This document shows, in pieces, positions 19,207 through 28,463 of a stretch of DNA of 64,000 bases. The stretch's first letter is position 1. Each line of letters begins with the position of its first letter. Source of the stretch: Proteobacteria bacterium UBA1844 (GTDB lineage Bacteria > Pseudomonadota > Gammaproteobacteria > Steroidobacterales > Woeseiaceae); NCBI GenBank assembly GCA_002338615.1, contig DDIS01000013.1, positions 12,422 through 76,421 of the forward strand, written 5' to 3'. The notes under the pieces are model-generated. The model was not told the origin of the DNA, did not search any database, and saw nothing but the letters and a program-made list of their open reading frames with translations. The position numbers and the translations under genes were made by a program.

Positions 19207-19239
19207 CCATGGCGCGGAAGCGGTGGATTGTCCGGGCTC

Positions 19240-19330
19240 ATACATACGAATATGATTTAACATAATATACATTATACGCATATATGTATCCAACGATCCC
19301 TATACATTATGCGTACATACTATGCGCATC
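19240..19330. promoter_or_regulatory. AT-rich repeat region upstream of ccdA (probable autoregulatory operator)
   Basis: A very AT-rich stretch carries the direct repeat TATACATTATRCG at 19266-19278 and 19301-19313, 35 nt apart, plus several ATACATACG-like fragments and self-complementary runs (CATATATG). CcdA-type antitoxins bind and repress their own promoter in complex with CcdB, so this is the expected operator position. The composition differs sharply from its surroundings. Confidence 0.5.
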
Positions 19331-19369
19331 AATAAACCCATAATCCGATACAATTAAGGAGTGAGCGCC

Positions 19370-19621
19370 ATGGCAGCCGATTCCAGGACCACCGATCATG
19401 CCCGCCGAAAAGCAGTTAACGTAACTGTCAGCCAGGATCTCCTGGCGTCCGCTCGCAAGCACAATCTGAATTTGTCAAAGCTTCTTGAAGAATCGCTGAT
19501 TACAGAACTCAAGCATCGCTGGCAGGATCAGTGGCTCGACGACAATAAAGCCGCAATTGATGCCTACAATGAACGCGTTGCAAAACATGGTGTATTCAGT
19601 GATGGACTCCGGCAATTCTAA
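19370..19621 (+). CDS. ccdA: CcdA-family antitoxin
   Basis: 83-aa type II antitoxin. The N-terminal half is a ribbon-helix-helix DNA-binding segment (RKAVNVTVSQDLLASARKHNLNLS), followed by a C-terminal toxin-binding tail rich in charged residues that ends WLDDNKAAIDAYNERVAKHGVFSDGLRQF-like, as in CcdA. The ATG at 19370 has AAGGAG at 19356-19361; the upstream GTG at 19361 overlaps that site and is unlikely. Its stop overlaps the ATG of the ccdB frame by one base. It should neutralise CcdB and repress the operon, but the partner gene is frameshifted, so it may now be an orphan. Confidence 0.85.
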   Translation: MAADSRTTDHARRKAVNVTVSQDLLASARKHNLNLSKLLEESLITELKHRWQDQWLDDNKAAIDAYNERVAKHGVFSDGLRQF

Positions 19622-19934
19622 TGCAGCAATTCGACGTCGTTAGCAACGCAAATCCCGGTTCGAAGCGCCATGTCCCCTACCTGCTGCTGCTTCAAGCTCC
19701 ACTTTCGATGAAATGGCCACGCGAATCGTCGCTCCTTTGATACCTTTGGCACGGTTTGAGCAGCCGATAGCTCACCTGAATCCCACAATTGATATCGCCG
19801 ACGTATCGTATGTCGTGTCGATTGCTGAAATTGCTGGCGTACCGTTGACTGCGCTGGGCACTCACGTTCAATCAGTCGCCAAGGAACGGCTCGAGATTAT
19901 TGCCGCCTTGGACTTTCTGTTCACTGGCAGTTGA
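19621..19934 (+). pseudogene. ccdB: Frameshifted ccdB toxin gene (gyrase poison)
   Basis: The ATG at 19621 opens with MQQFDVVSN and runs to LLLLQAPLS in one frame, which then stops at 19740. CcdB sequence continues in another frame from about 19704: TFDEMATRIVAPLIPL, then FLFTGS at the end. Adding one T to the TTT run at 19703-19705 joins the frames as QAPLFDEMATR and yields a 104-aa protein, the normal CcdB size. The gene is therefore a one-base deletion away from intact. Either it is truly inactive or the base is a sequencing or assembly error in a short homopolymer. Confidence 0.8.
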
Positions 19935-20013
19935 TCAGGGCCACAGCAAAGCCGCACTGAGTTGATGTGATCTACTTTGCACCACCTGCCCGCAAAATCA
20001 TTAAACTTGAAGC

Positions 20014-20727
20014 ATGGAAGATCGTCTGAATATCCCGAGTATCACGGGAACGGATCTCGTTTTTGACGTGGCCGGCCCGGGTGGACGCAGTTATGCCTTC
20101 ATTATCGACTGGCATATTCGACTACTCATCGCACTCGCATGGTTCCTGCTTGCCAGCCTGATTTACGCAGGCAGCCTGTCCTGGGCCGGCGTTGCGGATG
20201 ATTCCCTGTCCGGTTACCTGTATATCGTGGCTCTGCCGGCCATGGTCATTTATTTGCTGTATCACCCGGTACTGGAAATCCTGATGGATGGTCGAACCCC
20301 TGGCAAACGTATGGCCGGGATCCGGATCGTGGCGCGCGATGGCAAGGCACCTGGCATTGGCGCCCATCTCGTGCGCAACCTGTTCAGGCTGGTTGACAGC
20401 TTGCCATTCGCGTATTTGATTGGTTTCACATCGACACTGGTGACCGAAAATAACCTGCGATTTGGTGACCTGGCTGCGGGCACCCTCCTCATCTATGACG
20501 CCGCGGATGAAAAACTCGCCCTGAAAGAGGTAGAGGCCATGCACGGTGCCCGAATTGGTTTACAGGAAGCCGAACTCGTACAGGAACTCACTGCACGTTG
20601 GGACTCGCTGGATTCCGAAACTCGTCTTGATCTCGGCAGGAAGCTACTGAAACGCCTGGAAGGCGATTTACCGGCAGGACTTAGCAGCGAAGCCGTATTG
20701 TCGCGGCTCAAGACACACCTGGCTTAA
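20014..20727 (+). CDS. RDD-family membrane protein
   Basis: 237 aa. The RDD domain occupies residues ~1-160, with helices around 30-50, 60-85 and 120-140 and the motif GRTPGKRMAGIRIV after the second helix. The C-terminal ~75 residues are a soluble charged helical region. Molecular function is unproven. It is 6 nt from the SpoIIM-family gene and faces a DUF58-MoxR operon; this gene set recurs in many bacteria and is associated with envelope or stress functions through the MoxR ATPase, so joint action is likely but untested. Confidence 0.85.
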   Translation: MEDRLNIPSITGTDLVFDVAGPGGRSYAFIIDWHIRLLIALAWFLLASLIYAGSLSWAGVADDSLSGYLYIVALPAMVIYLLYHPVLEILMDGRTPGKRMAGIRIVARDGKAPGIGAHLVRNLFRLVDSLPFAYLIGFTSTLVTENNLRFGDLAAGTLLIYDAADEKLALKEVEAMHGARIGLQEAELVQELTARWDSLDSETRLDLGRKLLKRLEGDLPAGLSSEAVLSRLKTHLA

Positions 20728-20733
20728 AAAGCG

Positions 20734-21723
20734 ATGTCGAATACGCAGGGGGCAATGGATAAATGGCTACAAGAGCAACTGCCACGATGGCGGGACGCGG
20801 CCAACCAGCTTACGGGCATAGAAAAATCAAAGTCCGCACAAGCGGACGACGTCATGAACACCGTCCATTCCTATCGCGAGATCGCACGTGACCTGTCTGT
20901 GGCCAGAGACATTGCCCCGGGCAGCAAGCTGACTCGCTATCTTGAACAATTATATGCTCGCTATTATCGAGCGCTGTATCGTAAACCCGGTTCTCTGTGG
21001 CAGGAAATCAAGGACCTTGTACTCGTTGATGCGCCGGCGATAGCCAGATCACTCGGCCAGCAAATTCTCTCAGTAAGCACATTGTTCATAATAAGTGGCC
21101 TCGCTGGATGGTGGCTAATCAACACCTATCCGGAACTCGTCTCACTTTTCGCGTCGGAAGAAATGATCAATGGCGTAAGTCGCGGCGAACTCTGGACCGA
21201 TGATATCCTGAATGTGCTCCCGTCATCGATGCTGGCCTTGTCAATCTTTACCAACAATGTGGCCGTCACGCTGTTCGCGATGTGCCTCGGTGTTTTTTAC
21301 GGGCTCGGCACGATATACATCATTGCAATGAATGGCCTGATGATCGGTGGCATTTTTGCAATGACAGCGCAGCACAATCTTGCCGGCCGTCTGTTCGAGT
21401 TCGTAATCGCGCACGGTATCGTCGAACTCAGCGTAATCTGTATCGCCGGTGCCATTGGCGTGTCACTCGGAATGTCCATCGCGCGGCCCGGCAACCGAAC
21501 TCGCGCCCAATCATTCCACCGGGCAAGTATCAGAAGCGCAAAGCTGATCTTCGTATGTGCCCTGTTCCTTATCGGTGCGGGTCTTATCGAAGGCTTCATC
21601 TCACCAGACCCTGGCTATTCCCTCTCGTTCAAGCTGTCCGTCGGTATTTTGTACATGACGATTTTCGTTGCGACGTTGAGCGGTGTGCCACGCTACCTGC
21701 TGTCCAGAAATCAGCAGGTCTAA
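20734..21723 (+). CDS. SpoIIM-family (stage II sporulation protein M-like) membrane protein
   Basis: 329-aa membrane protein with a soluble N-terminal ~100 residues and about five helices. The family signature is in the middle: IFTNNVAVTLFAMCLGVFYGLGT and the motif EFVIAHGIVELSVICIAGAIG. The name comes from Bacillus sporulation; this organism shows no sign of sporulating, and the family is widespread in non-sporulators beside RDD and MoxR genes. It overlaps the convergent DUF58 gene by 4 nt. Confidence 0.88.
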   Translation: MSNTQGAMDKWLQEQLPRWRDAANQLTGIEKSKSAQADDVMNTVHSYREIARDLSVARDIAPGSKLTRYLEQLYARYYRALYRKPGSLWQEIKDLVLVDAPAIARSLGQQILSVSTLFIISGLAGWWLINTYPELVSLFASEEMINGVSRGELWTDDILNVLPSSMLALSIFTNNVAVTLFAMCLGVFYGLGTIYIIAMNGLMIGGIFAMTAQHNLAGRLFEFVIAHGIVELSVICIAGAIGVSLGMSIARPGNRTRAQSFHRASIRSAKLIFVCALFLIGAGLIEGFISPDPGYSLSFKLSVGILYMTIFVATLSGVPRYLLSRNQQV

Positions 21724-23018
21724 ATCAGGCGCTTTGACCGAAGTTTCTCGTAGAGCGAAATGACACGGTCATCCAGCTCGCGTGGTCGCGCGATTACCGT
21801 ATAGGCGCCCATTCGGCGAAGTCGCGCCACGTTCAGATTCACGCTCATGTTGTATTCCCGCGCTGCCAGGCTCTTGTATGGATCGAACCACGAACTTGCA
21901 GTGCGTTCCGCCAAAGCGGCGACTTCGTCGCTCTGAATGCCGACTATGACGGGCAGATGCTTGGGCAATAATAGTTGTGTGCATCGCGCGAGCTGGCTGT
22001 GCGCGTCCCGGTCGTAAAGATCGGTCAGCAGTATCACCAGGCTCCGGTGTCTTGCCAGGCTACGAATTCGCAGTGCAGCCTGTACGAGGTTTGACTCGAC
22101 CGCGCGCGGCGTCAAGTCATGAAGAGCCTTGCGAACCTGCTGCACTCCGTCGAGCCCGCGACGCGGCGACACTGTACGTAATATGCGGTCTGCAAAGACG
22201 ACCAGCCCTGCCCTGTCCTCCGCAATGACAGCGTACTCGGCAAATCGCGCGGCGAGATTAACGTAGTGGGACAGCTGGCTCATGCCGTCGAATTGAATAC
22301 GGCTCATGCGCCCGGCGTCGACCGCAATCAGAATCTCAAGGTGCTGATCTTCACCGAACACTCTCGTGACGAGTTCACCGCTGCGTGCGGTCGCCTTCCA
22401 GTCTATTGCGTTGCGGGCATCCCCACGACGGTATTGTCGCAAGTGGTGCAGCTCCATACCGCCACCAATCAGAGCCCTCGCCTCCGCACCTTGAGGGCTC
22501 GATGACGATTTGCGCCGACTTTCACCCAGCGTATCCGGGTATACATTGATCCGGGCGTCCAGCGGCAAATTTCGAGACCATCGTGCAAGGCCCAGAGGCC
22601 CCAGCACGCGAGCGGGTATATGCCGCCAGTTCCTGGTACCCAATTCGACGCCGCGAACCGGCACTTTATCGATAACCTCAGCGACCGGCGAAGCCGTGAC
22701 TTCGCCGATCTCTCGCGAGCCGGTCAGTCCCGCGGGCAATGCGGCGGCATAGTCGATTTTGATACGCCTCGACCCGGTATTGAGGAACGCGAGATCCAGT
22801 TGTGAGTCGACGCCAAGCTTCAGCTGGAGCCCATCAATCAATCTGACCGCGGGCTGGTTGCGACTGACCACAACCCATTCGTAGATCAATCCCAAGGCCA
22901 GCAAAGCGACGGCAATCCTCCAGACCGGAATCGAGATGAGCGATTCGTTCCACACACCGATTATTCCCAGCAGAACTGCTATTGCTGCGAAAAATACTGA
23001 CCTGGGCTGCAGGCTCAT
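21720..23018 (-). CDS. DUF58 domain protein
   Basis: 432 aa. Two N-terminal helices (about 8-45) anchor it in the membrane. The DUF58 core lies around residues 170-260: GMELHHLRQYRRGDARNAIDWKATAR matches the conserved pattern with its Asp-x-x-x-Ile-x-Trp-x-x-x-Ala segment. A von Willebrand-like fold follows (EILIAVDAGRMS). The family works with MoxR ATPases, whose gene ends 5 nt upstream. It is the last gene of the minus-strand operon. Confidence 0.88.
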   Translation of the reverse strand: MSLQPRSVFFAAIAVLLGIIGVWNESLISIPVWRIAVALLALGLIYEWVVVSRNQPAVRLIDGLQLKLGVDSQLDLAFLNTGSRRIKIDYAAALPAGLTGSREIGEVTASPVAEVIDKVPVRGVELGTRNWRHIPARVLGPLGLARWSRNLPLDARINVYPDTLGESRRKSSSSPQGAEARALIGGGMELHHLRQYRRGDARNAIDWKATARSGELVTRVFGEDQHLEILIAVDAGRMSRIQFDGMSQLSHYVNLAARFAEYAVIAEDRAGLVVFADRILRTVSPRRGLDGVQQVRKALHDLTPRAVESNLVQAALRIRSLARHRSLVILLTDLYDRDAHSQLARCTQLLLPKHLPVIVGIQSDEVAALAERTASSWFDPYKSLAAREYNMSVNLNVARLRRMGAYTVIARPRELDDRVISLYEKLRSKRLI

Positions 23019-23023
23019 GGTTA

Positions 23024-23968
23024 CTAGAGCGTTACCGACACAGCTGCAATAATTCGCTTTACTTCATCGGCGGCGTGAATGCCGTCAAGCTCGGCTTCCG
23101 GAGTCAGAACCAGGCGATGCGGCAAAACCCACGCGGCAGATTTTTTTACATCATCAGGAACAACGTACTCTCCGCCTCTCAACGCAGCCTCGATTCTTGC
23201 GCACCGAACAAGTGCGAGCGCACCTCGTGTCGAAAGGCCGAGGTTAATTAATTCACTTTGCCGGGTTGCGGCTGCGATATCGAGACAGTAAGCAATTAGC
23301 TCATCCGAGAGGTGTACCGCTCCAATCTCAGATCGGGCATCGATCAGCGCCTGTTTGTCAATCGCGTTACTGATCGATGGGCCGAACTCGACACCCGGCA
23401 GATCGTATCGCCTGATGACCCGCATCTCCGATTCGCGATCCGGGTATTCCATTCGGATACTGATGAGAAACCTGTCGAGCTGGGATTCCGGCAGGGGGTA
23501 CGTGCCTTCGAATTCACGCGGGTTCTGCGTAGCGACGACAAGAAAGTCGCTGGCAAGCTTGAAACTTTCACGGTCAATGGTGACCTGGCGTTCTTCCATC
23601 GCCTCGAGCAATGCAGACTGGGTTTTCGGCCCGGTTCGATTGATTTCGTCCATGAGAACCACATCGGCGAAAATCGGACCCGCATGAAACGAGAATTCGC
23701 CCTTCTGGGAATCGAACACATGAACGCCAATGATGTCTGTTGGCATCAGGTCGGCAGTTCCCTGGATACGTTTGAAGTCCCCGCCAATCGCCGCAGTCAG
23801 GGTTTTCCCAATAAGAGTCTTACCAAGGCCCGGCGCACCTTCAAGAAGAACATGACCGCGTGCAATCAAGGCTACGGCAAGTGCATGTACCACATGCTCC
23901 ACACCAAACACGACCTGCCCTATCTCATGATGCAACTGCTGCTCGAAGTCCTGTGCTTTATTCGTCAT
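23024..23968 (-). CDS. MoxR-family AAA+ ATPase
   Basis: 314-aa ATPase. Walker A is EGAPGLGKT, Walker B is VVLMDEINR, and sensor residues follow in VATQNPREFEGTYPLPE. MoxR proteins act as chaperone-like ATPases, often activating VWA- or DUF58-containing partners, which is encoded immediately downstream. Its ATG overlaps the stop of the DUF4350 gene by 4 nt (ATGA), so translation is coupled. Assignment is sure; the client is not known. Confidence 0.93.
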   Translation of the reverse strand: MTNKAQDFEQQLHHEIGQVVFGVEHVVHALAVALIARGHVLLEGAPGLGKTLIGKTLTAAIGGDFKRIQGTADLMPTDIIGVHVFDSQKGEFSFHAGPIFADVVLMDEINRTGPKTQSALLEAMEERQVTIDRESFKLASDFLVVATQNPREFEGTYPLPESQLDRFLISIRMEYPDRESEMRVIRRYDLPGVEFGPSISNAIDKQALIDARSEIGAVHLSDELIAYCLDIAAATRQSELINLGLSTRGALALVRCARIEAALRGGEYVVPDDVKKSAAWVLPHRLVLTPEAELDGIHAADEVKRIIAAVSVTL

Positions 23969-25257
23969 CCTATTGCCTTTCTCGCTGCGTGGATTGTGTT
24001 GTGCAATTCGATCAATGAGATCTTCTTCTCCTCGGTCAAATGCCGGTACTGCCGTTCCAGTTTGGCAAGGAGCCTCTTATCGAGTGTCTTCAGCGTGCCC
24101 AGCTCCTGCCAGACCGGCTCGCCGTTGATTGCCAGATGCATTTGCCGTCGCAGATCGTTGAACCACAATTGATACATCCACATACCGACAGCGGCGTCGC
24201 TCATGCGGCGCTTGATAAACCCTGCTGTCGCCTCGACGAAGTCAGTCTGTCGCACTTGCATCGACATATCCTGGGGGTCCAAAAGGCGGTTACTCGATCC
24301 CACGACGTACAGCAGCCACAGTCCGACGATGAAATAAATCGTATAGTGCAGGCGCCTGTCTGAAAAAAACGCTTCCGGATCGTAGATATTTGACAGACCC
24401 TGATGCAGGTCATCAAAAATAACGGTCGCGCCGTCGCCAAGATTTTGCTGGATGAGATTGGCAACGAATATTCTGTTGTCAGCACTGGCTATCATACTAT
24501 TTGTCAGGAGTGTTCCGCTGCCAACAGTAATTACTTGCCCGTTCTCGAATTGCCCTTGCCAAACAACAGCCGTGCCGGTCTCGGGCATCGTTGCCAATTC
24601 AAGTATGAGCTCGTAATGATCCACGTCGGTGCCCCAGACCGAGCTCCGGAAATCCGATCGTGCCTGCATGCTCCGGATATTCCTCATCAAGGGATGTCCG
24701 GTACGCGGTACGATCTCGTACTCCTGCCCCGTTCCCGTATCCTCGAATTGCGAGAGTGTAGTGCGAATCGACTCCCCTGCGCCGTCGGAAGCCGGATCGG
24801 GATCACCTGACTCAACCGGTAGCGCAACAAAACGAATACCGGTGATCGTCTGTAGATCGTCAAAAAAAGCGGGGGTCGCGGTAAGCGACCAGTCCGGCGT
24901 CTCGTTGATTGCCGCAAGGACCAATACCGTATTGCCGGCTGCAATCCAGTCCAGTAAGGATTCGGATTCGATCTCCCGCATCGGTCGCGAATACGGTAGC
25001 GTCGTCACCAGAATATTGCCTGTCTCGCTCGGAATCTCCGCATTGTTGGCCAGGTTCGAAAAACGTCCACGCAGGCTATAGGTACTAACACCTGCGCCGA
25101 CAAGCCATTGCTGAACCGCGAAATAGCCGTTGTCGCCCTGTTCGATGCTTGTAGGTCTCGTTACCGTTTGTTGCGGAGCCGTTGTGCCAGAGAAAAGGCC
25201 GTAAACGACAAAAAGGGCAAGCAGCGCGCCGACGAAGGTCACCAGTCGATCGCGCAT
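23965..25257 (-). CDS. DUF4350 domain protein
   Basis: 430 aa. An N-terminal helix (about 8-24) is followed by an extracytoplasmic domain with the DUF4350 pattern: YFAVQQWLVGAGVST and later DWIAAGNTVLVLA, which recall ThuA or glutamine-amidotransferase-like folds without an obvious catalytic triad. A second helix near residues 285-305 (YTIYFIVGLWLLYVVG) leads to a cytoplasmic tail. Its start is 4 nt from the stop of the upstream DUF4129 gene. It is part of the conserved MoxR operon. Confidence 0.85.
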   Translation of the reverse strand: MRDRLVTFVGALLALFVVYGLFSGTTAPQQTVTRPTSIEQGDNGYFAVQQWLVGAGVSTYSLRGRFSNLANNAEIPSETGNILVTTLPYSRPMREIESESLLDWIAAGNTVLVLAAINETPDWSLTATPAFFDDLQTITGIRFVALPVESGDPDPASDGAGESIRTTLSQFEDTGTGQEYEIVPRTGHPLMRNIRSMQARSDFRSSVWGTDVDHYELILELATMPETGTAVVWQGQFENGQVITVGSGTLLTNSMIASADNRIFVANLIQQNLGDGATVIFDDLHQGLSNIYDPEAFFSDRRLHYTIYFIVGLWLLYVVGSSNRLLDPQDMSMQVRQTDFVEATAGFIKRRMSDAAVGMWMYQLWFNDLRRQMHLAINGEPVWQELGTLKTLDKRLLAKLERQYRHLTEEKKISLIELHNTIHAARKAIG

Positions 25258-25260
25258 GGC

Positions 25261-26202
25261 TCAGGCCTGACCCGATGTCAAATTGCCGACCAGTATGATA
25301 CCGGCGGACACCAGCGCTTCAATCTCATGTGGTTGATTCTTCCCGCGACTGAAGCGGCTTCGTTCCGCGAATTCTGAAACACGCGATACGACATGCAGGC
25401 TATCACTTCCCAACACGCTCGCGGCACAACTTGCCTCGCGGTGGGTGCGCGCCGGTTCGTACGGTATTTTTCCCAGTGACTCCAGGCGTTGCAAGATCAA
25501 CCGCAAGAGAAGTGATGGCCTGTCATCAAGAGCGGCGTTGCCTATATCTGCAACTGTCAATGCCTGATCGTCGACGCCCGGTCCTGCCCTCCCCGCACTC
25601 CGCCCGATTTTCAGTACACGGGCCGGCAACGAGCCCCGGGCCGCCCTGATCTCCATCACGACGACCACAACGGCCGCGGCGACCACCAGCGCGCTCAGCG
25701 ACCAAAATGCAATCTCGACCGCCAGACTCGATATTTCAATATTCGATAGCCATTCGGAAAACCTGCCCGCGGTTTGGCCCGGCTTACCCGACAGCAGGTC
25801 ATTAAACCAATCCACGAACATTTCCCAGAACAATTTGTTGTCGATAACCTCGGTGGCATCGCCAAGACCGAGCACTATTTCGTCCAAAGCCAGCAGGGAC
25901 AATGCCTCCGCAGAAGGCCGTTGGCCGTAGTACGACTCGAAGTACCCGAGTTGGGAGAGCTGCGCAATGGAAAGCACCTCCTGCCATCCGAGTGGCAGTG
26001 TCTCTCGCCATTGGCTCGACTCAATGTCCTCTATCAGGTCGGGACAGCTGTCGCGAATCAGGATTTCACCTGGGTCGTCCCCACTGACGACTGTGGCATT
26101 GCACTTCGCAATTGCAGAAGCGAGATCCGCAACCGAACCGGTGGAATACAGACCAAGGAGTAATACACCTGCCAGTCGCACCGCAAATCGTTGTGCGGTC
26201 AC
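25261..26202 (-). CDS. DUF4129 domain protein
   Basis: 313 aa starting at GTG 26202, which overlaps the stop of the upstream membrane-protein gene (GTGA). The frame is open further upstream to 26472, but those 90 residues lie inside the neighbour and look non-native. A signal or anchor helix is followed by an external region, a second helix near residues 170-195 (ALVVAAAVVVVVMEI), and a C-terminal DUF4129-like stretch (PYEPARTHREASC, then SLHVVSRVSEFAERSRF) of the type found at the end of transglutaminase-like proteins. No transglutaminase triad is present. Confidence 0.78.
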   Translation of the reverse strand: MTAQRFAVRLAGVLLLGLYSTGSVADLASAIAKCNATVVSGDDPGEILIRDSCPDLIEDIESSQWRETLPLGWQEVLSIAQLSQLGYFESYYGQRPSAEALSLLALDEIVLGLGDATEVIDNKLFWEMFVDWFNDLLSGKPGQTAGRFSEWLSNIEISSLAVEIAFWSLSALVVAAAVVVVVMEIRAARGSLPARVLKIGRSAGRAGPGVDDQALTVADIGNAALDDRPSLLLRLILQRLESLGKIPYEPARTHREASCAASVLGSDSLHVVSRVSEFAERSRFSRGKNQPHEIEALVSAGIILVGNLTSGQA

Positions 26203-26990
26203 TTCTTGCCCAGGTTCTCGATTCGTTCTGCCAGATCTACACCTTGATTGCGTAGTTTCAGGTCGTTGTAAACCTCGTACGCAAGGCAATACATCATTGC
26301 TGATATTACGGACGTTATTATCGGGATGATAACTACGTCGCTCAGAAAATTGGGCTGCAATGCCTCGCCAGTCTCTGATGAGGCGGCCATTATTCCGACC
26401 ACGAATCCAACCGCCACGTAGAATACGGCAGCGACAATCGTCATGATTGTCAGTAAGCCCGCCGTGCGCCACCAGCTCCCTTTCACGAGTCCGTAACTAT
26501 ATTTGATGCTCTCGATCGGACCCTTGGTGTCGGCAGCAGCTGCATAGAACGCGAAAGCCAGCATTACGCTCAGATAAATACCTGGAATGATTAACAAGAC
26601 AAGCCCGACAATAAGGGCAAGCATGAAAACCAGCGATGTGCCAAAGACCGCCGGGACCCGTTTCAGGCCAGCTAGCAACGCATGGCCAAGTGGCATCGCC
26701 TCGCTCGTGGATACGGCTTGAATCCGGATGATCGCGGCGGCCATCAGTGCTGAACCGACAATCATCATGACAACGTATGCGCCAAGTATTAATGGCACGT
26801 TGATGCTCGGCACGCCGTTTTGCGCAATTTGTCCGAACATTGAAATCTGCAAAACCCACCCGAAAATTGCGCCCGCAAGTGCGCCCAGGTATGTGATTGG
26901 AACAACCTGCTTGATGGATGCCGCGAAAAGCTTGAAACCACTGTCCAGCACGCCGCCTATGGATTGCGGCTCATTCGTACGCGTAAACAT
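26199..26990 (-). CDS. Multi-pass membrane protein of the MoxR/DUF58 operon
   Basis: 263 aa from the ATG at 26990 (frame open to 27056). Six or so hydrophobic helices are seen, with repeats of small residues and the motif QAVSTSEAMPLGHALLAGLKRV between helices 2 and 3. This arrangement resembles membrane-domain proteins placed first in this operon in other bacteria, but I cannot name the family with certainty. It is the first gene of five on the minus strand; overlap or near-contact joins all five, so they are expected to be one operon. Confidence 0.7.
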   Translation of the reverse strand: MFTRTNEPQSIGGVLDSGFKLFAASIKQVVPITYLGALAGAIFGWVLQISMFGQIAQNGVPSINVPLILGAYVVMMIVGSALMAAAIIRIQAVSTSEAMPLGHALLAGLKRVPAVFGTSLVFMLALIVGLVLLIIPGIYLSVMLAFAFYAAAADTKGPIESIKYSYGLVKGSWWRTAGLLTIMTIVAAVFYVAVGFVVGIMAASSETGEALQPNFLSDVVIIPIITSVISAMMYCLAYEVYNDLKLRNQGVDLAERIENLGKK

Positions 26991-27475
26991 ATCCCTCGCC
27001 CCCGTAGTTTGATCGATCCTTGGACGAATTTCATAGGCTCGCGCGTCTGAAGTCACAAGGCCTGAGCTTTCCAGGTACCGGGATATTATCTAAATCTACC
27101 GACGTAGTCGCGAACGAATTGATTGGAACAGATGGGTACCGAGTGGGTATTTACTTGTATTTCGGGGATAAGCTCGGATACGGCGCCGTCGCGCCAAGTC
27201 CAATTCAGGTCGTTCATTATGTCAGCATAGAAACCCGGCGCGGCGGTATCAAACATTTGTGTACGGCTTCATTTCCACCCGCCCGGGCTTTGTTCAGTTT
27301 GTTTTTGGAATGGTGCAGGTACGAATTTCATGGCCTTCTGCCTTCGTGACGCGCGGAAGTCCCGCCGCCGCGCCGAACTCATGCGCGACATCGCAATTCG
27401 GCGTGCCTCGGCCTAAACTTTATAAGAACTCGACGCCCTGACTTTGACCTCAAGTCCGAGCGTTCGGCGCAAGCC
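26991..27475. other. 485-nt intergenic region, no supported gene
   Basis: It separates the MoxR operon start from the end of the BKACE gene. Short frames exist (for example 27020-27349 on the plus strand) but lack a ribosome-binding site, known motifs or a partner. The promoter of the minus-strand operon should lie at its left end. I see no clear RNA gene, repeat or terminator. Confidence 0.5.
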
Positions 27476-28429
27476 TCAACATACGCTCGACGGCAGCCCC
27501 AGTATCGCGCGCGCCTGATTCGGCGTAGCGACTTCACGATTCAATTCCGTGCAAATGCGTACGGCCCATCTGACAGCATCGGCATTGTCTTTGAATTGCT
27601 GGCCTCGCCGCAAGTAGAGGTTGTCTTCCAGACCGACACGAATATGTCCACCCATTATCGCTCCCATCGTAATCATTGGTAGTTGAAACGGGCCGATTCC
27701 GGAGCAAAGCCAGATCGCGCCAGGCGGAAACTCTTTCACAATTTGCAGCAGGTTTTCCGGCGTTGGATAACTGGCAGTCTGGGCACCCATAACGGTCTGA
27801 ATCAGGTACGGAGGCGCGATTAACTTTTTTTCAATTAAGTTTCGAATTACCCATGCGCCCCCCGGATGGTAGATCTCAAGCTCCGGCTTTATCCCCCGCT
27901 TTTTCATTTCCGCGGCGAATTGTTCAATGATTCCGTAAGTGAACGGAATACAACAATCTATTTCACGTTCATCTCGCGGGTTCGGCAATGGGGCATCGCG
28001 TTGTTTCAAACGAAAGCGGCTCATGTCAGGTGTGAGATTCAACGATGCGATTTCCGGTTTCGCGCTCAAACTTGATATCCGCTCGGTCATTGTCATTTCC
28101 AGGTCACCGCCGGTCGTGTAATTGATGATGATATCGGGACATCGCTCACGAATCATGGCATCTAGCGACTTCCAGTGATCGGCGACGCGCGCTCCTTGTG
28201 TCAGATCCTTCGGATTGCGGGCGTGTGCGTGAACCATTGACGCGCCAGCTTGGTAGGCATAGTAAACTGAATCAGCAATTTGCTCCGCAGTTTCAGGGAG
28301 TGCGGGGTGGGACTCCCTGCCCTGAATGCCGCCGTTGCAAGCGACGCATACAATTGCCGGTGGAAAACCGGACCTTGTATGCTGCATGAATTCATAACTA
28401 TCCGTGTAATTCCAGGTAAGTTTAGACAT
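27476..28429 (-). CDS. BKACE (DUF849) beta-keto acid cleavage enzyme
   Basis: 317 aa from the ATG at 28429, with GGTGGAG upstream. Members of this TIM-barrel family condense a beta-keto acid with acetyl-CoA and release acetoacetate plus a CoA ester; the type enzyme cleaves 3-keto-5-aminohexanoate in lysine fermentation. Zinc-binding histidines appear in VHAHARN and in EIYHPGG. A CoA-ester binding region follows in WLCSGIG. Substrates across the family vary widely. It follows a CocE hydrolase and TonB receptor on the same strand (34-nt gap), so it probably completes the breakdown of an imported, nitrogen-containing acid. Confidence 0.88.
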   Translation of the reverse strand: MSKLTWNYTDSYEFMQHTRSGFPPAIVCVACNGGIQGRESHPALPETAEQIADSVYYAYQAGASMVHAHARNPKDLTQGARVADHWKSLDAMIRERCPDIIINYTTGGDLEMTMTERISSLSAKPEIASLNLTPDMSRFRLKQRDAPLPNPRDEREIDCCIPFTYGIIEQFAAEMKKRGIKPELEIYHPGGAWVIRNLIEKKLIAPPYLIQTVMGAQTASYPTPENLLQIVKEFPPGAIWLCSGIGPFQLPMITMGAIMGGHIRVGLEDNLYLRRGQQFKDNADAVRWAVRICTELNREVATPNQARAILGLPSSVC

Positions 28430-28463
28430 CGGGCTAATTAGCTCCACCTTGTTGGCTGCGAAC

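Noticed and set aside
23312-24172. 286-codon plus-strand frame opposite MoxR
   Set aside because: Complement of a MoxR gene with intact Walker motifs, no independent signal.
27020-27349. 109-codon frame in the 26991-27475 gap
   Set aside because: No ribosome-binding site, motif or partner; overlaps the likely promoter of the opposite operon.
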